A stretch of DNA of 64,000 nt from Dirofilaria immitis (Eukaryota > Nematoda > Chromadorea > Rhabditida > Onchocercidae). The DNA lies in contig JAKNDB010000103.1 in assembly GCA_024305405.1 (NCBI GenBank), positions 558,001 through 622,000 of the forward strand. The letters run 5' to 3'. Below, piece by piece: positions 25,474 to 36,509 of this stretch (position 1 is its first letter; every line of letters begins with the position of its first letter). Made by a program: the position numbers and the translations under genes. The notes under the pieces were generated by a model that saw nothing but the letters and a program-made list of their open reading frames with translations, did not search any database and was not told the DNA's origin.

Positions 25474-28400
25474 AATTCAATTGCGATGGTGATAACTGGT
25501 TTTATTGGTATAGCGCCTTCTACTGCTCTGTATGTCTATTTTCTTCTGTAATCACAGTGTTTTTGAGATACATTTGGGGAAGGAAATGTTTGCGTTTGGA
25601 ATGGGATGGAAGAATTACGAGAAACTAGTAACAATAAGAAATCCTGTAGGCTATGAGAGTGTAAATATGGTAATAGAAATGATATATTTATTTTATGACA
25701 GCTTTAAGGTTCGCTAGTTTCCAAAAGAACTAGCGGCAAATGATTACATATCAGATATTATTATTTGAGTATTGAAGTGTCTTTTTTTTAAGACGAACGT
25801 AGAAAAAACATACGCGGATGCGCTAAAGTACTGCGTGGAATTACATGCAGTATTAGCTTATCCACCAGATAGAGGAAATGAGACGTCATTCTCTGCTGAA
25901 AGCGCCTTATTGTCATGTAAGAACTGTACTATTAGTAGTTTAATTAAAGTTTTTCCTTGAAAAGGAAACAGAAAAGATGCACAGGCATGCAATGATGCAT
26001 TGTACGGAATCAAATACAACATTAGCTTGTATATAGAGTGGAGATAGAAGTCCCCTTTTCTTTTTTATCTCTGATTTTTTATTTCGTTAATGTTTAAAAT
26101 GCTTGGCTAGGTGAAAAGAACGAAAAATAAATAGCATTCATTCGCATAAAAGTTTTTGTTAATTCATAAGTTTTTGTTCCATGTATAATTCATTAAAAAA
26201 ATGTCGTATCGATTTCATTTAATCACATGAAAATACTTTATTATCAATTTCAGACTTGGCGCTACGTGCTGGTTGGGTTGAGCAAGGAGATGCCGAAGTT
26301 GAAAAAAATTTGTGAATTGGAAGAATGATATCGAAAAAAACGAGAAGTCACGTTTTTTTGTAAAAGTATTTTTCCGTAAATTAAAATTAAAGATGCTACA
26401 ATAATGATAATATCATTGAGGATTGCTCCGCAGTGTTAAATTTGAGTATTTTATTATAGCTGGATTGAACCATGCTGAGATATATTGCCAACATCTTTAA
26501 GCGAATTGGAAACTTAATAACTGGAATGACTTATAAAAAAAAACATTCTGTAGATGAGCTAAAAGTATCTGAAATTATTTTTCGGATGTATAAAAACACA
26601 CGTTGCACAAAATATGTCCAGAAGATGTATTAATAAAAATAATAAGTCGTGAAATAATAAGGCGATGCTGGTGATTATCTCCTTATATTTTCCTGTCTGC
26701 TTTCTTTATTATTATTTCCTAATTCTCATTTCAGAAGAAGTGCATCGATCATCCATTCCGAACAACGCCACTGCACATAGGGGTTAGTTTTTAACTAAAT
26801 CAAATGCTTTTTCGTCGAACATAATTATTGTTGATAGTATTGGAATTTAATGAACATTAAATCAAGTTGAATTCTTGCTTATGAGATACTAAATTCGTAG
26901 GTATAATTTCAGTAGATTCTACAGTAAAGTTAAAAACTTATAAATCTAAGCAAATGTAACTTCTATAAGAACTCAGTTTTCTGACACGCATTGCCAAGAG
27001 TGCATTTAATTCTACTGATCAATGAGATACTTTTCATTTGTATTCATTTTTAGAGATGTATCATTTATTTGTGAAACATCTGCTGTTATTTCTTTGGCTG
27101 TTTCATTTGTTTTAGGGCAGAAATGTCAAACGTCATTTGTCTATCGTCATGACTACTGCTATATCGCGGTTTGTTATTTTCAGCATATATCTAGTGTCAG
27201 CTCAAACTCATTATATCATCTTTTTGGTGATTATATTAATTACCTTCTTAGTTATTATTTATCTGGTAGGAAGTTCTTGAACATTTTAATATGATGCCTA
27301 ACCGTATTATTATAAGAATAGAGCTCGGAAGAATGCGGTGGTGAAAAGACTCAAAAGATTGATTCTGCAGCATCCATCACACTTATAAACCTAGCTGAGG
27401 ATGTTTACCTGTTTGTGATGCTAAATTTTGTAGACAGCAGAAAAAGCTGCAAGTACATTGATGTAGCCAGGTTATTCAAATTATTTTTCAGGGATTTACC
27501 AACTACATGCCACGTTTTGCAATCAGAACAATTTGCAATTTGCTGGATAGTGAAATAGTCAAAATTAAAAACATGGAGGAGGCACATACAGCTTATGGTA
27601 AAAGTGAACATTATTTATTACTGTTTTTTCGAAAAAAATTGCGATTTAAAGCTATTTGAAAATCTATTTAAAGATCAGAGGAGCATTCAAAATCAAAATA
27701 ATTATTTGGTGGTATGTTTTACATGTATTACAATTAATCTTACTGAAATTTTGCAATTGATTAGATATTTTGTTGCAAAATTGTTAGGTCTCATGTTTGT
27801 TTAGATTTTTCAGTCTTCCATTTGATTGTTAGTCTTTTTATCGCATTCACATGCAAATAAATAGTGTAATCTTTTAAAAATACATAATATTAAATGAAAA
27901 TATTTGCAGGACTTGCTGGAGGAAAGTCATTCTGGCTTGGTTTGAAAAGAGGTACAATTTTCTTTTTGCTATCTGGAATCACTACGATTCTGTAAGATTT
28001 GACTGTAGAGTTCTCATAATTATTCTTGTTATGTTGAATGCTCTACTAATCAGTGCTGGTGCAAAAGAGTCTTTCAGTGGTCAGGAATTTCTGTCTAGAA
28101 TTTAAGTATTTAAGTGTACTTTAGCTTCTTATGATGGAATGATAAGGAAGTCAATATAAGTCAGTGGATTTATCAGAATTACCAGAAGAAGTCATATTCA
28201 CTATAGAATTATGGAAGTTTAACGAATTTTTTACTTTGCTTCTTAATTTATGATTTCACCACTATTATTTTACATTGCAAGGATTACAGATAGGATTTTA
28301 TTGCTAAAATATCAAAAATATCACCTGAGAATTTCCAGTAGTTCTGATATGAAGTTAAAAACATATTTGTATAGGAAAAAGACATTGGTATTGGGAGAGC

Positions 28401-28924
28401 AGTACATATGGGACTCAGGCACCTTTCTTCTTTTGGCGCGCTGGACAGCCGGATATAGCAAATGGCAAAAATTGTGTTTACTCGGCCTACGCGGGAGAAT
28501 GGATGTCTGCTCACTGCGATAATTTCAACTTGCCGGAAATGTTTGTATGCCAAAGTAAGTTTTATAGATTTAGCGAAAATTTTAATATCAATCGCTTTTT
28601 CGGGTTCAAAAAATGGTACTGTTGTTACGAGGTCGCTTAAAATTGAAGCGCATTTCAATAGTTTACTTTCAACAAGTTCATAGAATATCTAAGTCAGCCC
28701 CGTTATCCATATTACTTTAGCTTTAACTAAAACGCTTAAAAAATAATTTATCAGTGATCGTTTCTATTCTATACAGTACGAATGCCATCTGAAGCAATGT
28801 ATGGTACTTCTGTTTTTCTTTCTAACCATTACGCCTATATTCTAAATTTGCGATATACTTTTCTTGGACAATATTAAATTATTCGGATGATTATTTCTTT
28901 TTAGGTCCATCATACAAATACTAG
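25474..28924 (+). CDS. Tandem C-type lectin-domain exons (CTLD gene, incomplete model)
   Basis: Two CTLD units are visible. Unit 1 starts with NCDGDNWFYWYSAFYC (exon 25474-25529, phase 1 in, phase 0 out), then KTYADALKYCVELHAVLAY (25793-25916) and GWVEQGDAEVEKNL (from 26254). Its frame then hits TGA 26313-26315, where adding one G restores a WNWKND-type segment. Unit 2 starts with GQKCQTSFVYRHDYCYIA (27116-27168, same phases), then an exon from 27322 with ASITLINLAEDVYLFV, then GGKSFWLGLKR (27910-27951) and 28375-28554 with GQPDIANGKNCVYSA and GEWMSAHCDNFNLPEMFVCQ. A further AEIYCQHL remnant is near 26480. The long loop has QPD (galactose-type in the family), but the canonical WND is WMS, so calcium-dependent sugar binding is doubtful. 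The last exon is either 28778 onward or 28905-28924. No separate signal peptide was found, supporting fusion to the upstream Cys-rich exons. Confidence 0.68.
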
Positions 28925-29737
28925 AAGAGAGAGTTATACGAAATCGTTGAGAGACTTTTGTGGGATTGTTTTTATTTACAGATTTCATTTATATTTCGAA
29001 TTGTCTTATAACATCGGTTTGTAGTATTTTTTTCTATGGACGTCAGCAATATTTATCTTATGTCTCTTTAAATTTTTTTCGGAATCAAGGGAACAAATGA
29101 TGTTAGAAAGATTGGGAGGAAATAGGAGGAGAAGAATGAGCGGTGGTTCAACTTTTTACCGAAAAATATTTGTTATTCCATTCCGGTATAATTGAGATTA
29201 CTTTATTTTGTATAGAAATCTGCAAATATAGGTAACATTGAAAAAAACTATAAATGTCAGTAGTTTTATGGAATGAGAAACCTAGTGTTTTGAAATATTA
29301 TTTGTTTTTCAAGTAGTTAGAGGTGTTCAAGTTTTAGATATGTCACTGGACATAGTTCCGTACCATAATTTGTATATGGTATTATGACAGTCGTCAAATA
29401 CTGAAACTCATGTGTGGGATCACTTTGTATGTCTTTTTATGTTGAATAAATATAAATTAGTGAGAATAAAAAAAGAAAGAAAAAAATTTTTCCTTCTCGA
29501 ATATTATATGATACCGTAGACACTTTTACTGGAGCCATAACATGGCTATTATGAAACGATCCATAAAGAGTTCAGACGAGAAAGTCATCGTTGAATGTGA
29601 ATCACGGGATAATTTAATGGAGTAAAGTGATAACATATCATCTTTCATTGTTGTAATTATTTAAATGAAGTTCTTGATATTAAAAATGTATCCGAGGATC
29701 AATATCATTTCCTCTCCGTCCACATTCCCCATCGTAC

Positions 29738-29960
29738 TTACAATTCTTCAAAAAATAGAATGGATTTTATTTGTTGCATAATTGACACATATTCTGCTAC
29801 ACTTCGAGTTTTCTCGTAGCGGATAAGCTTTTCACACCAAATAAGGTGAAATTCTGAGTCGCATTTTAGCGTTTCACGCATGGAGGCGCACGTTCCGTCC
29901 CATTTCCATCTACAAGTAACTAAATACTTGAAATCGCCATGAATTAATCTGGAAGTTGTG
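29738..29960 (-). other. Minus-strand exon-like frame, unknown
   Basis: Read leftward after a CTTCCAG acceptor, one frame begins LIHGDFKYLVTCRWKWDG and continues with protein-like composition, including four Cys and GTCASMRETLKCDSEFHLIW, to TAA at 29738. It could be a terminal exon of a gene whose other exons I could not find, or a relic. No family recognised. Confidence 0.3.
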
Positions 29961-30311
29961 AAAAGTAACTGAAAACGTGAAATTTTATTCCAGAACATTA
30001 GATCATAATCATAATAGAAATGAATGCTTTTACATCTTTGTACATGACCAAATTTAAATGCAGTTTCTGAGATGAATCGGGATAGATAAGCTTAGTTATA
30101 CGATCAAGTAAACCAGATCCAGTCATACCAGACAGCTAGTCATCCAGCTCGTATCAGACATTATGTATAAAATATGGTGAAAACCCCTGGGATTAGGTAT
30201 TTGCATAGCTAGGCTTTGTCGGGCTTTGTTAATTACTGTCCCCACCTTTTTCAGTCGTGTTTTCCGATCATTTGCAGTGATAGATTTTGAATATACTGTT
30301 GCTGTAGTCGT

Positions 30312-30351
30312 GGAGGGTGGGTCAATTTGGGGAGGAAGGGGGCGGAGGGGG
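30312..30351 (+). other. G-rich tract with quadruplex potential
   Basis: In about 40 bases there are five G runs of three or more (GGG, GGG, GGGG, GGGGG, GGGGG), a pattern fitting G-quadruplex formation. It is striking in an otherwise A+T-rich window and lies about 450 bases upstream of the dbr1 start codon. Confidence 0.7.
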
Positions 30352-30801
30352 CATTTAATCTATTGTTAAGGATGTGTCTGCTTTTTTTTTATATTTCAGT
30401 TGCTTGTTTTATCTTTCATAAAAAGCTGATAGAACGATGTCATAACTTCATCTCGATGAGCAAACCTTTTACTAAGCGTTATTAATAACTCATCCAATAC
30501 TTTAGGATCATCATCATAATTTTTCTTTTTATTTCCAACTGTTTTTATGAACTTATATGATTTTTCTCTGAAGAAGAAGTCATTTAATAAGCTTCTCTTT
30601 TTATCTCAGAAAAAACTATGTGCGATATGTTCTGAATTATTCTTTGTTGAGCTTCTGATTTAATTAAGTCCTGAAATGTATTTTCTACATTGTAGATTTT
30701 TATTTGAATATTGGCTCTTATTACATCACTCTAAAGTTCTTTTGTTTTCTAAAACTTATGTATTTATTTGTAATTTAGATTATTTAATTGTTAGGTAACT
30801 G

Positions 30802-33800
30802 ATGATTATGACCGATAATACTAAAAATGAGTATAAAATAGAAAAGAATGACAGCGCGGCGTTATCTCAAGAACAACCATCTACTTCATCAAATTCGGAT
30901 ACGACTGTTACCAAAGCAGCTAAACGGCAAAAGTTAAGTCGTAAAATTCATATAGGTTAGTATTGTGTCTTATAGGAAACAATGAAATATAATAACATTA
31001 AGGATAGAAATCCTTACCATTAAACTTCATGTTATAGAAGAGATTATGCAGCTTATTTACTACGAGATGCAAACACAAGGAAGTTAAATTCATCGTAAGT
31101 TACTTTTTGTCCATTATAAGAAATAAATGGTCAATCAGTTTTGTAGGCTAAATTTTTCAAATTTTCACGTATCAGTGTTATTCGACTGTCAACAAATTTA
31201 ATGTTGCAGCAGTTGCTGGATGTTCACATGGTGAAATGGATAAAATTTATGCAGCAGTGGCGGAGATCGAACGACGGGAAGGCTATAAATTCGATTTACT
31301 CATCAGCTGCGGTGACTATGAGGTATACTGATGTCAAAAATATATCCAAACAAATTAAATTTCATTAAGCTTACATATACATTTTTTACAAGGTTGCATT
31401 TTCGTGTCTTGGTACTAAACTAATTGCCGCCACAACAAAGAGAAAAAACCACGATGTTCTATTTAATTGAGAAAAACCACAATATTTAATGTCCATTGCA
31501 GAACAGTTACCGTTCTATTTTTCTGTCTTATCTTTATGCGGTGATACGTCGAATACTTTTATCAATTAAATAGAACATCGTGTTTTTCTCTTTGTTGTGG
31601 CGGCAATTAGTTTAGTACCAAGACACAGAAATGCAACCTTGTAAAAATGTATATGTAAGCTTATTGAAATTTAATTTGTTTGGATATATTTTTGACATGC
31701 AAATTACTGCTTCTTCAAGGGAATATTAATCAGTAGTCTTATTTTCCACTTTCTAATTTTTTCGCCACTTTAGATATAATTTCATATAAATATTTCTAAA
31801 GTGGCGAAAACAGTGAATTTTGCGACTGTTCCAATCGGGAAATATATTAAAAAGTTTTGGTTTTCCAAAATTGTTGCATCTTTTCAAAAAAACCCACATC
31901 TTTTGGAAGAGCCTTTGTTTCATTGTTTCTTTTAGTAGCAAAATGTCATTAAGCATATATTTTTTTAATTTTCATTTTTCAAAGAATGATTTATTTTTGC
32001 AGGCAATTCGAAATTGTGGTGACTTGAAGCATATGCATGTGCCTGAGAAATATCGGCGTCTGCAAAACTTTCACCGCTATTACTCCGGCGAAACAGTAAG
32101 GCTCAACTTTTTCGGATTTATCGTAGTAATAAAAAGGACAGTATTGGACAGTTTAGGATAAATTGTTCTTACTAGAGCAACGCATACTTAAAATTTTGCC
32201 AACGAATTATTGGATTTCTATTATGCGCATATGATATTTATGCACATTATTTTATCTACAGGATACGCAATAATAATGCATTAAGTACTAAAAACTTTGT
32301 CTTATTTTGCTGAAGAGATCCAATTTATATTACTCATTCTCTTGTTTCAGGAGGCACCAGTACTGACAATTTTATTGGGGAAATCATGAAGCATCGGGTT
32401 ATTTGCAAGAATTGCCTTATGGTGGATGGGTCGCACCGAAAATTTTTTATTTAGGGCACGCATCTGTTGTACAATTTGCCGGACTTCGAATAGCTGGCCT
32501 TTCGGGCATCTATAATAAAAATGATTATAATATGGGTAAATGATTCCTGTATTTGTTTTTCTTGTAACTTTCCATTTGTTATACATCGTTATTTCTTTCA
32601 AAAGTAATTTTAAATTTTCCTCGCTATACTTTAACAGAGGTATACTGCCAAAGAGTATAATTGGATATAGTTTCAAATTCTGGCTTAATAATCCATTCTT
32701 TTCAAGTCTATACAAAATTTTTATTTCATTGAAGGCCACTGGGAACGTCCACCTTTTATCGATTATAGTGCAGTCGTTTCTGCTTATCATGTGCGTTCCG
32801 TCGATATATTTCGTCTAAAACAGTTGAAGCCGAGGAATCCAAATGGCATATGATTTTTTGAATTGGTTTTTTTCTTCTAAATATCGGGGCTATGATATCT
32901 TTAACAAATAAGACGTTTATCTAAGTTTTATGTATTTCGTCTGGTAATTGTTCTCTTATCGAAAATTTCAAATTTGTGTAAGCTTTAGTGTATCGATGAT
33001 GAATGCGATTTAGTCGCATTCATCCTAAGCCCATACTTTTGATATCACTGTAGCGCTTAAAATTAGATTAATTTGAGACTCGCTAGACTAGATTACTTGT
33101 AGTTTCGACAGAGGTTTTTATCACATGTGTCAGTATTTTTAGACTACTTTTTTCCAATTGATATTTTGGTTGAACACGTCCTTCGATTAGGGATTTAAGC
33201 TATTTGTTCCAGATCCACCAATCGATATAATGGTAACACATGATTGGCCAGCAGGCATCACAGAGTATGGTGATGTTAAGCAGTTACTGAAGGTGAAACC
33301 ATATTTTGAAAAAGATTTGAAAAAGAATGCGCTTGGAAATCCTGCTTCTATGGCATTATTACATGTAAGTGGAAGCTTAATGCTATACAAATTTTGATGT
33401 CTAAATGGTATAATTTAGAGAACACAGTGTGAGGTCCAATAATTCCTTGATTTAAACATCATTATAGGAAGATTTTTTAGATTACCGAGATTCTGTACAA
33501 ATAGTGGGGCGTAATGGTTTGAATCTCTGTATTATTAAGCAGTGGGTGTTTAGTTCGATTCCTAGTGCTGACCTTCAATCGGGTTTTCCGTGCGTCATAT
33601 ATGACGTATTTGGAATTATGCGAAGGCAAAAAAACGTTGCTCTCTTGCCACGAAGGATTTGAAGTTTGCCGAATCCTTTGCCTTCTCATAGAGCAGATAT
33701 TCATTTACCAGTAGGTTTTTGGTTTGTATAGAACAATATTACAAAACAAATTACTTTTTTTTTCATGTTATTAATGAGATATGAATAATTTATATGAGAA

Positions 33801-36509
33801 ACTTATTACAAGTGCAATCTCTTGTTATAACTGTAAACTGATTGCAGCTGGATTTTGAATGTAAATCTTCTTAGTATTTCTTAATTTTTTTGATGTCAAA
33901 GTAATACGAAACTCATGAAACTGTTGGAATCTTGGATTTTATACTGAAATAAAGGCAACCAATATAGCTTTTTGCAGTTTTGAATTTTTTGTTCTATTTG
34001 CAGATATTGAAGCCGCGTTACTGGTTAGCAGCACATATGCATTGTTTTTTGCAGCTTTAGTACCTCATCCGAATAAAAATAATCCTCAGAATGATTTTGA
34101 ACCGACTAGATTTTTGTCACTGGATAAGCCACTTCCACGGAGGCATTTTCTGCAGGTGAGTATGTCATAAATTGTATGTATTCATCAAATGAAGTCAGGA
34201 TGATTTTTCTTTATCATACCACTCATGTTGATAGAAAAAACTTTTGACGTCCTTATTGGCAAGCAGATTTAAACTCTAATAAAACAATTACTGCATGTGT
34301 GATTCAAATTCTTATATAAAATAACACATCGTTTAATTTTTTTGAATATTAAAGGACGTAGTTTTCGATGACAGCAATCGTTCCGGATTTAATAATCTTT
34401 GTGCTTCTGGTATTTTGATTTGATTTTCTTTAATCCTTTGAACGTTTCATTTTTGGATACGTATCTCTTTTAACATTTCAGGTTTTGGAATTTGATGTTG
34501 ATCAAAATGCTTCGCTAAATCTTCTTATGATCCGACATGGTTGGCAATTCTGAGAGCAACAGACGATCTTACATCAGTAAACAAAAATGTAAGTATCCAT
34601 TTTTTTATAAAAGCAAAAGACGAAAAACTTTTCTTGGTATGATCGTTCATTTTTTCTTTTTTTCATCTTTTATAAATATCCTTCTTCTGCTTTGAAAATA
34701 TATATTGATATTTTTATTTTCTGTTGATTTTTATTTGATTTTGAAAAAAATGACACTGCAGATCCGAAAACAGGAAGTTGTGGGATGTGGAATTAGTAAA
34801 ATTTCATATGTTATTTTTAATGTATAATGATAATTAAAAAACACTTTAATATGTGGTTCAAGTTTTTGATTCTTATATCAAAACTCCATATTGATTATTT
34901 TCGATGTTCTAAATTATTAGTTTTATGCTTAAGATGGAGTTTTGAATTTTAGACGTTTTGATATAAGAATCAAAATGGAATTTAGTCTTTTTCTAGAAAA
35001 TCTATATGCCATCGCAGCATACGTTCAATGAGCGTTGGGACTTCAGACCGACACAAGAAGAATTAGCAAAAGTGGACGAAATATATAGTAGGAATTTTGC
35101 AATTCCAATGAATTTTAAGATGACAGCAAGGCCACACAGAGCTGATGAAACGAATAGTAGTTTCCAGGAATTGTATTATAGGTAATTGGATTCATCAAAA
35201 TATTGGTCTATTATTAATCACATTTTTGTGAAAAAAATGTGAAGCATAAATGTATAGCTACACAGATTTTAAATTAAGATTCTGGTTATTCATAATAAGG
35301 AGAATCTTTTTCCCTTTATACTGTTTCTATTCTGAATTGTCTTAATCATGTGTTTTTGATTTCTGGCTTATTTCAAAATATATTGCTGTCTATTTTATAG
35401 AAGGTTGAATTTTCTTCAAAATGAATTCTGGAAAAAATGAGATTCATTCATTTTTGAGTAAATTTTTGTGACAGTTACGAGAAGATCGATAAAACTCTTT
35501 TGTTTTCAGGAATCCTCAGTCAGCAGAATTTTGTACAAAACTTGGAATCAAAGATTTAAATGAAATGCTTTGTTCACTTTCGATGGATGGACTTGGTATT
35601 CCATATTACGTTAACAAAAATAATAATTCGGAAGATGTTGTTCTGAAAAACAGGATTCTTAAAAGAAAAGAGGTGATAGTTCCTGATTTTATTATCTAGT
35701 CGATTTCGTTTATTATGTTCTAGTTCAAATAAAATATCCTAATTGATGGAGGACTCTTTGGAAAATTTTCTTATTTGTTCTTTAGGGAATAAGTCTATTG
35801 CATAATCAATTTTGAAACGTTAAATCTAAAAGGAATTGAATTTTGTCTAAGGATGATAAAATATTCCTGCAGTGCCTCTTCATTCTTTAAGATAACATTC
35901 ATCCTCTTATATTATTCAGTTACCAGTATTTATTTTTAATTTCCGGATGAATAATTTTGTAATAGACAAGTAATTTTATAATGCCATATTAAGGTTAAGC
36001 GATTTCGTAATATATGATGAAAAATTATGAAAATGATTTCGTTCGATTTCGTATTATAAAACTAATGACTTTTATTTGCGGAAGTTAGAGTCAAAAAGAA
36101 AAACTTCTATACTATGTTCCATAAATCGAGTTCTGTTTTCCTTTCGCTACTTTTAAGGTGTGTCGGAGCATTTTCACATATACGAAGTCTTAAACTTTTG
36201 TGGATAAAGTCCGGAGTTCCTTACTAACTATCAAGAAAGAACATATATGTTATATAATTTGTCGCTAGGTTTTGTATTTGCTATTTAGAAATATTTTGTG
36301 ACATTTTTTCTTTTAATGAAGTTTTTTGTTTTTTTGTTTGTATGAGAAAAAATTTTTAGGATTTCGACAATGAAACCGATTTTATTGTTGATCGAAATCC
36401 AGCATCTGAATCGATACTGTTGACAAATTTCAAGGCACCAGTTTTGAAAAATAGCGATGAATCTAACGAACATCTGTCCACTGCTGTTAGTGATTATGAT
36501 AAGGGATAG
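30802..36509 (+). CDS. dbr1: Lariat debranching enzyme DBR1
   Basis: DBR1 is the metallophosphoesterase that cuts the 2'-5' branch of excised intron lariats in the nucleus. Exons: 30802-30955, 31210-31322, 32003-32095, 32351-32535, 32735-32845, 33213-33364, 34004-34155, 34482-34588, 34997-35181, 35511-35672 and 36360-36509. Family motifs appear in order: [91 protein letters not shown]. An N-terminal extension of about 50 residues, Ser/Thr-rich and basic, precedes the usual start. The invariant GGNHEAS metal site is only readable after adding one T (run 32370-32373) and one G (run 32377-32380). Two more single-base gaps are at 34045-34050 and 34504-34507. Intron 5 starts with GC instead of GT. 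Being hit four times in catalytic segments is more consistent with base-call loss than with a pseudogene. Confidence 0.93.
31331..31699. repeat. Long inverted repeat in dbr1 intron 2 (foldback element)
   Basis: Arms of about 140 bases (31331-31470 and 31561-31699) are near-identical reverse complements, differing at only a handful of positions, around an unpaired core of about 90 bases. The left arm begins 8 bases after the exon-2 donor. No transposase-like frame lies inside, so it resembles a foldback/MITE-type element or an inverted duplication. TACTG occurs on both outer sides, but not immediately adjacent on the right. Confidence 0.85.
31759..31810. repeat. 16-bp perfect stem-loop in dbr1 intron 2
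   Basis: TTTTCGCCACTTTAGA at 31759-31774 pairs exactly with 31795-31810 around a 20-base A+T-rich loop. It lies about 60 bases beyond the long inverted repeat in the same intron. Confidence 0.85.
33503..33573 (+). repeat. tRNA-like (Pol III box) fragment in dbr1 intron 6
   Basis: A segment containing GGCGTAATGGTTTGAATC (A-box-like region) is followed about 30 bases later by TAGTTCGATTCCTAG, close to the tRNA B-box GGTTCGANTCC. The cloverleaf is degenerate, so it is more like a tRNA-derived SINE head or tRNA relic than a functional tRNA. Confidence 0.4.
34864..34975. repeat. Nested inverted repeats in dbr1 intron 8
   Basis: A 21-base arm at 34864-34884 matches exactly, as reverse complement, 34955-34975. 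An 11-base pair CAAAACTCCAT (34879-34889) / ATGGAGTTTTG (34934-34944) shares bases with the outer arm, so two alternative hairpins compete. Confidence 0.85.

Larger units (their letters stand above)
28925..30801. other. Intergenic region upstream of dbr1
   Basis: About 1.9 kb with no plus-strand gene. It holds one minus-strand exon-like frame (29738-29960) and a G-rich tract (30312-30351). The promoter of dbr1 should lie at its right end, but I see no motif that defines it. Confidence 0.45.

Noticed and set aside
32347..32790. 147-codon open frame on the minus strand
   Set aside because: It is antisense to dbr1 exons 4 and 5, whose plus-strand product is unmistakable; open antisense frames are common there.
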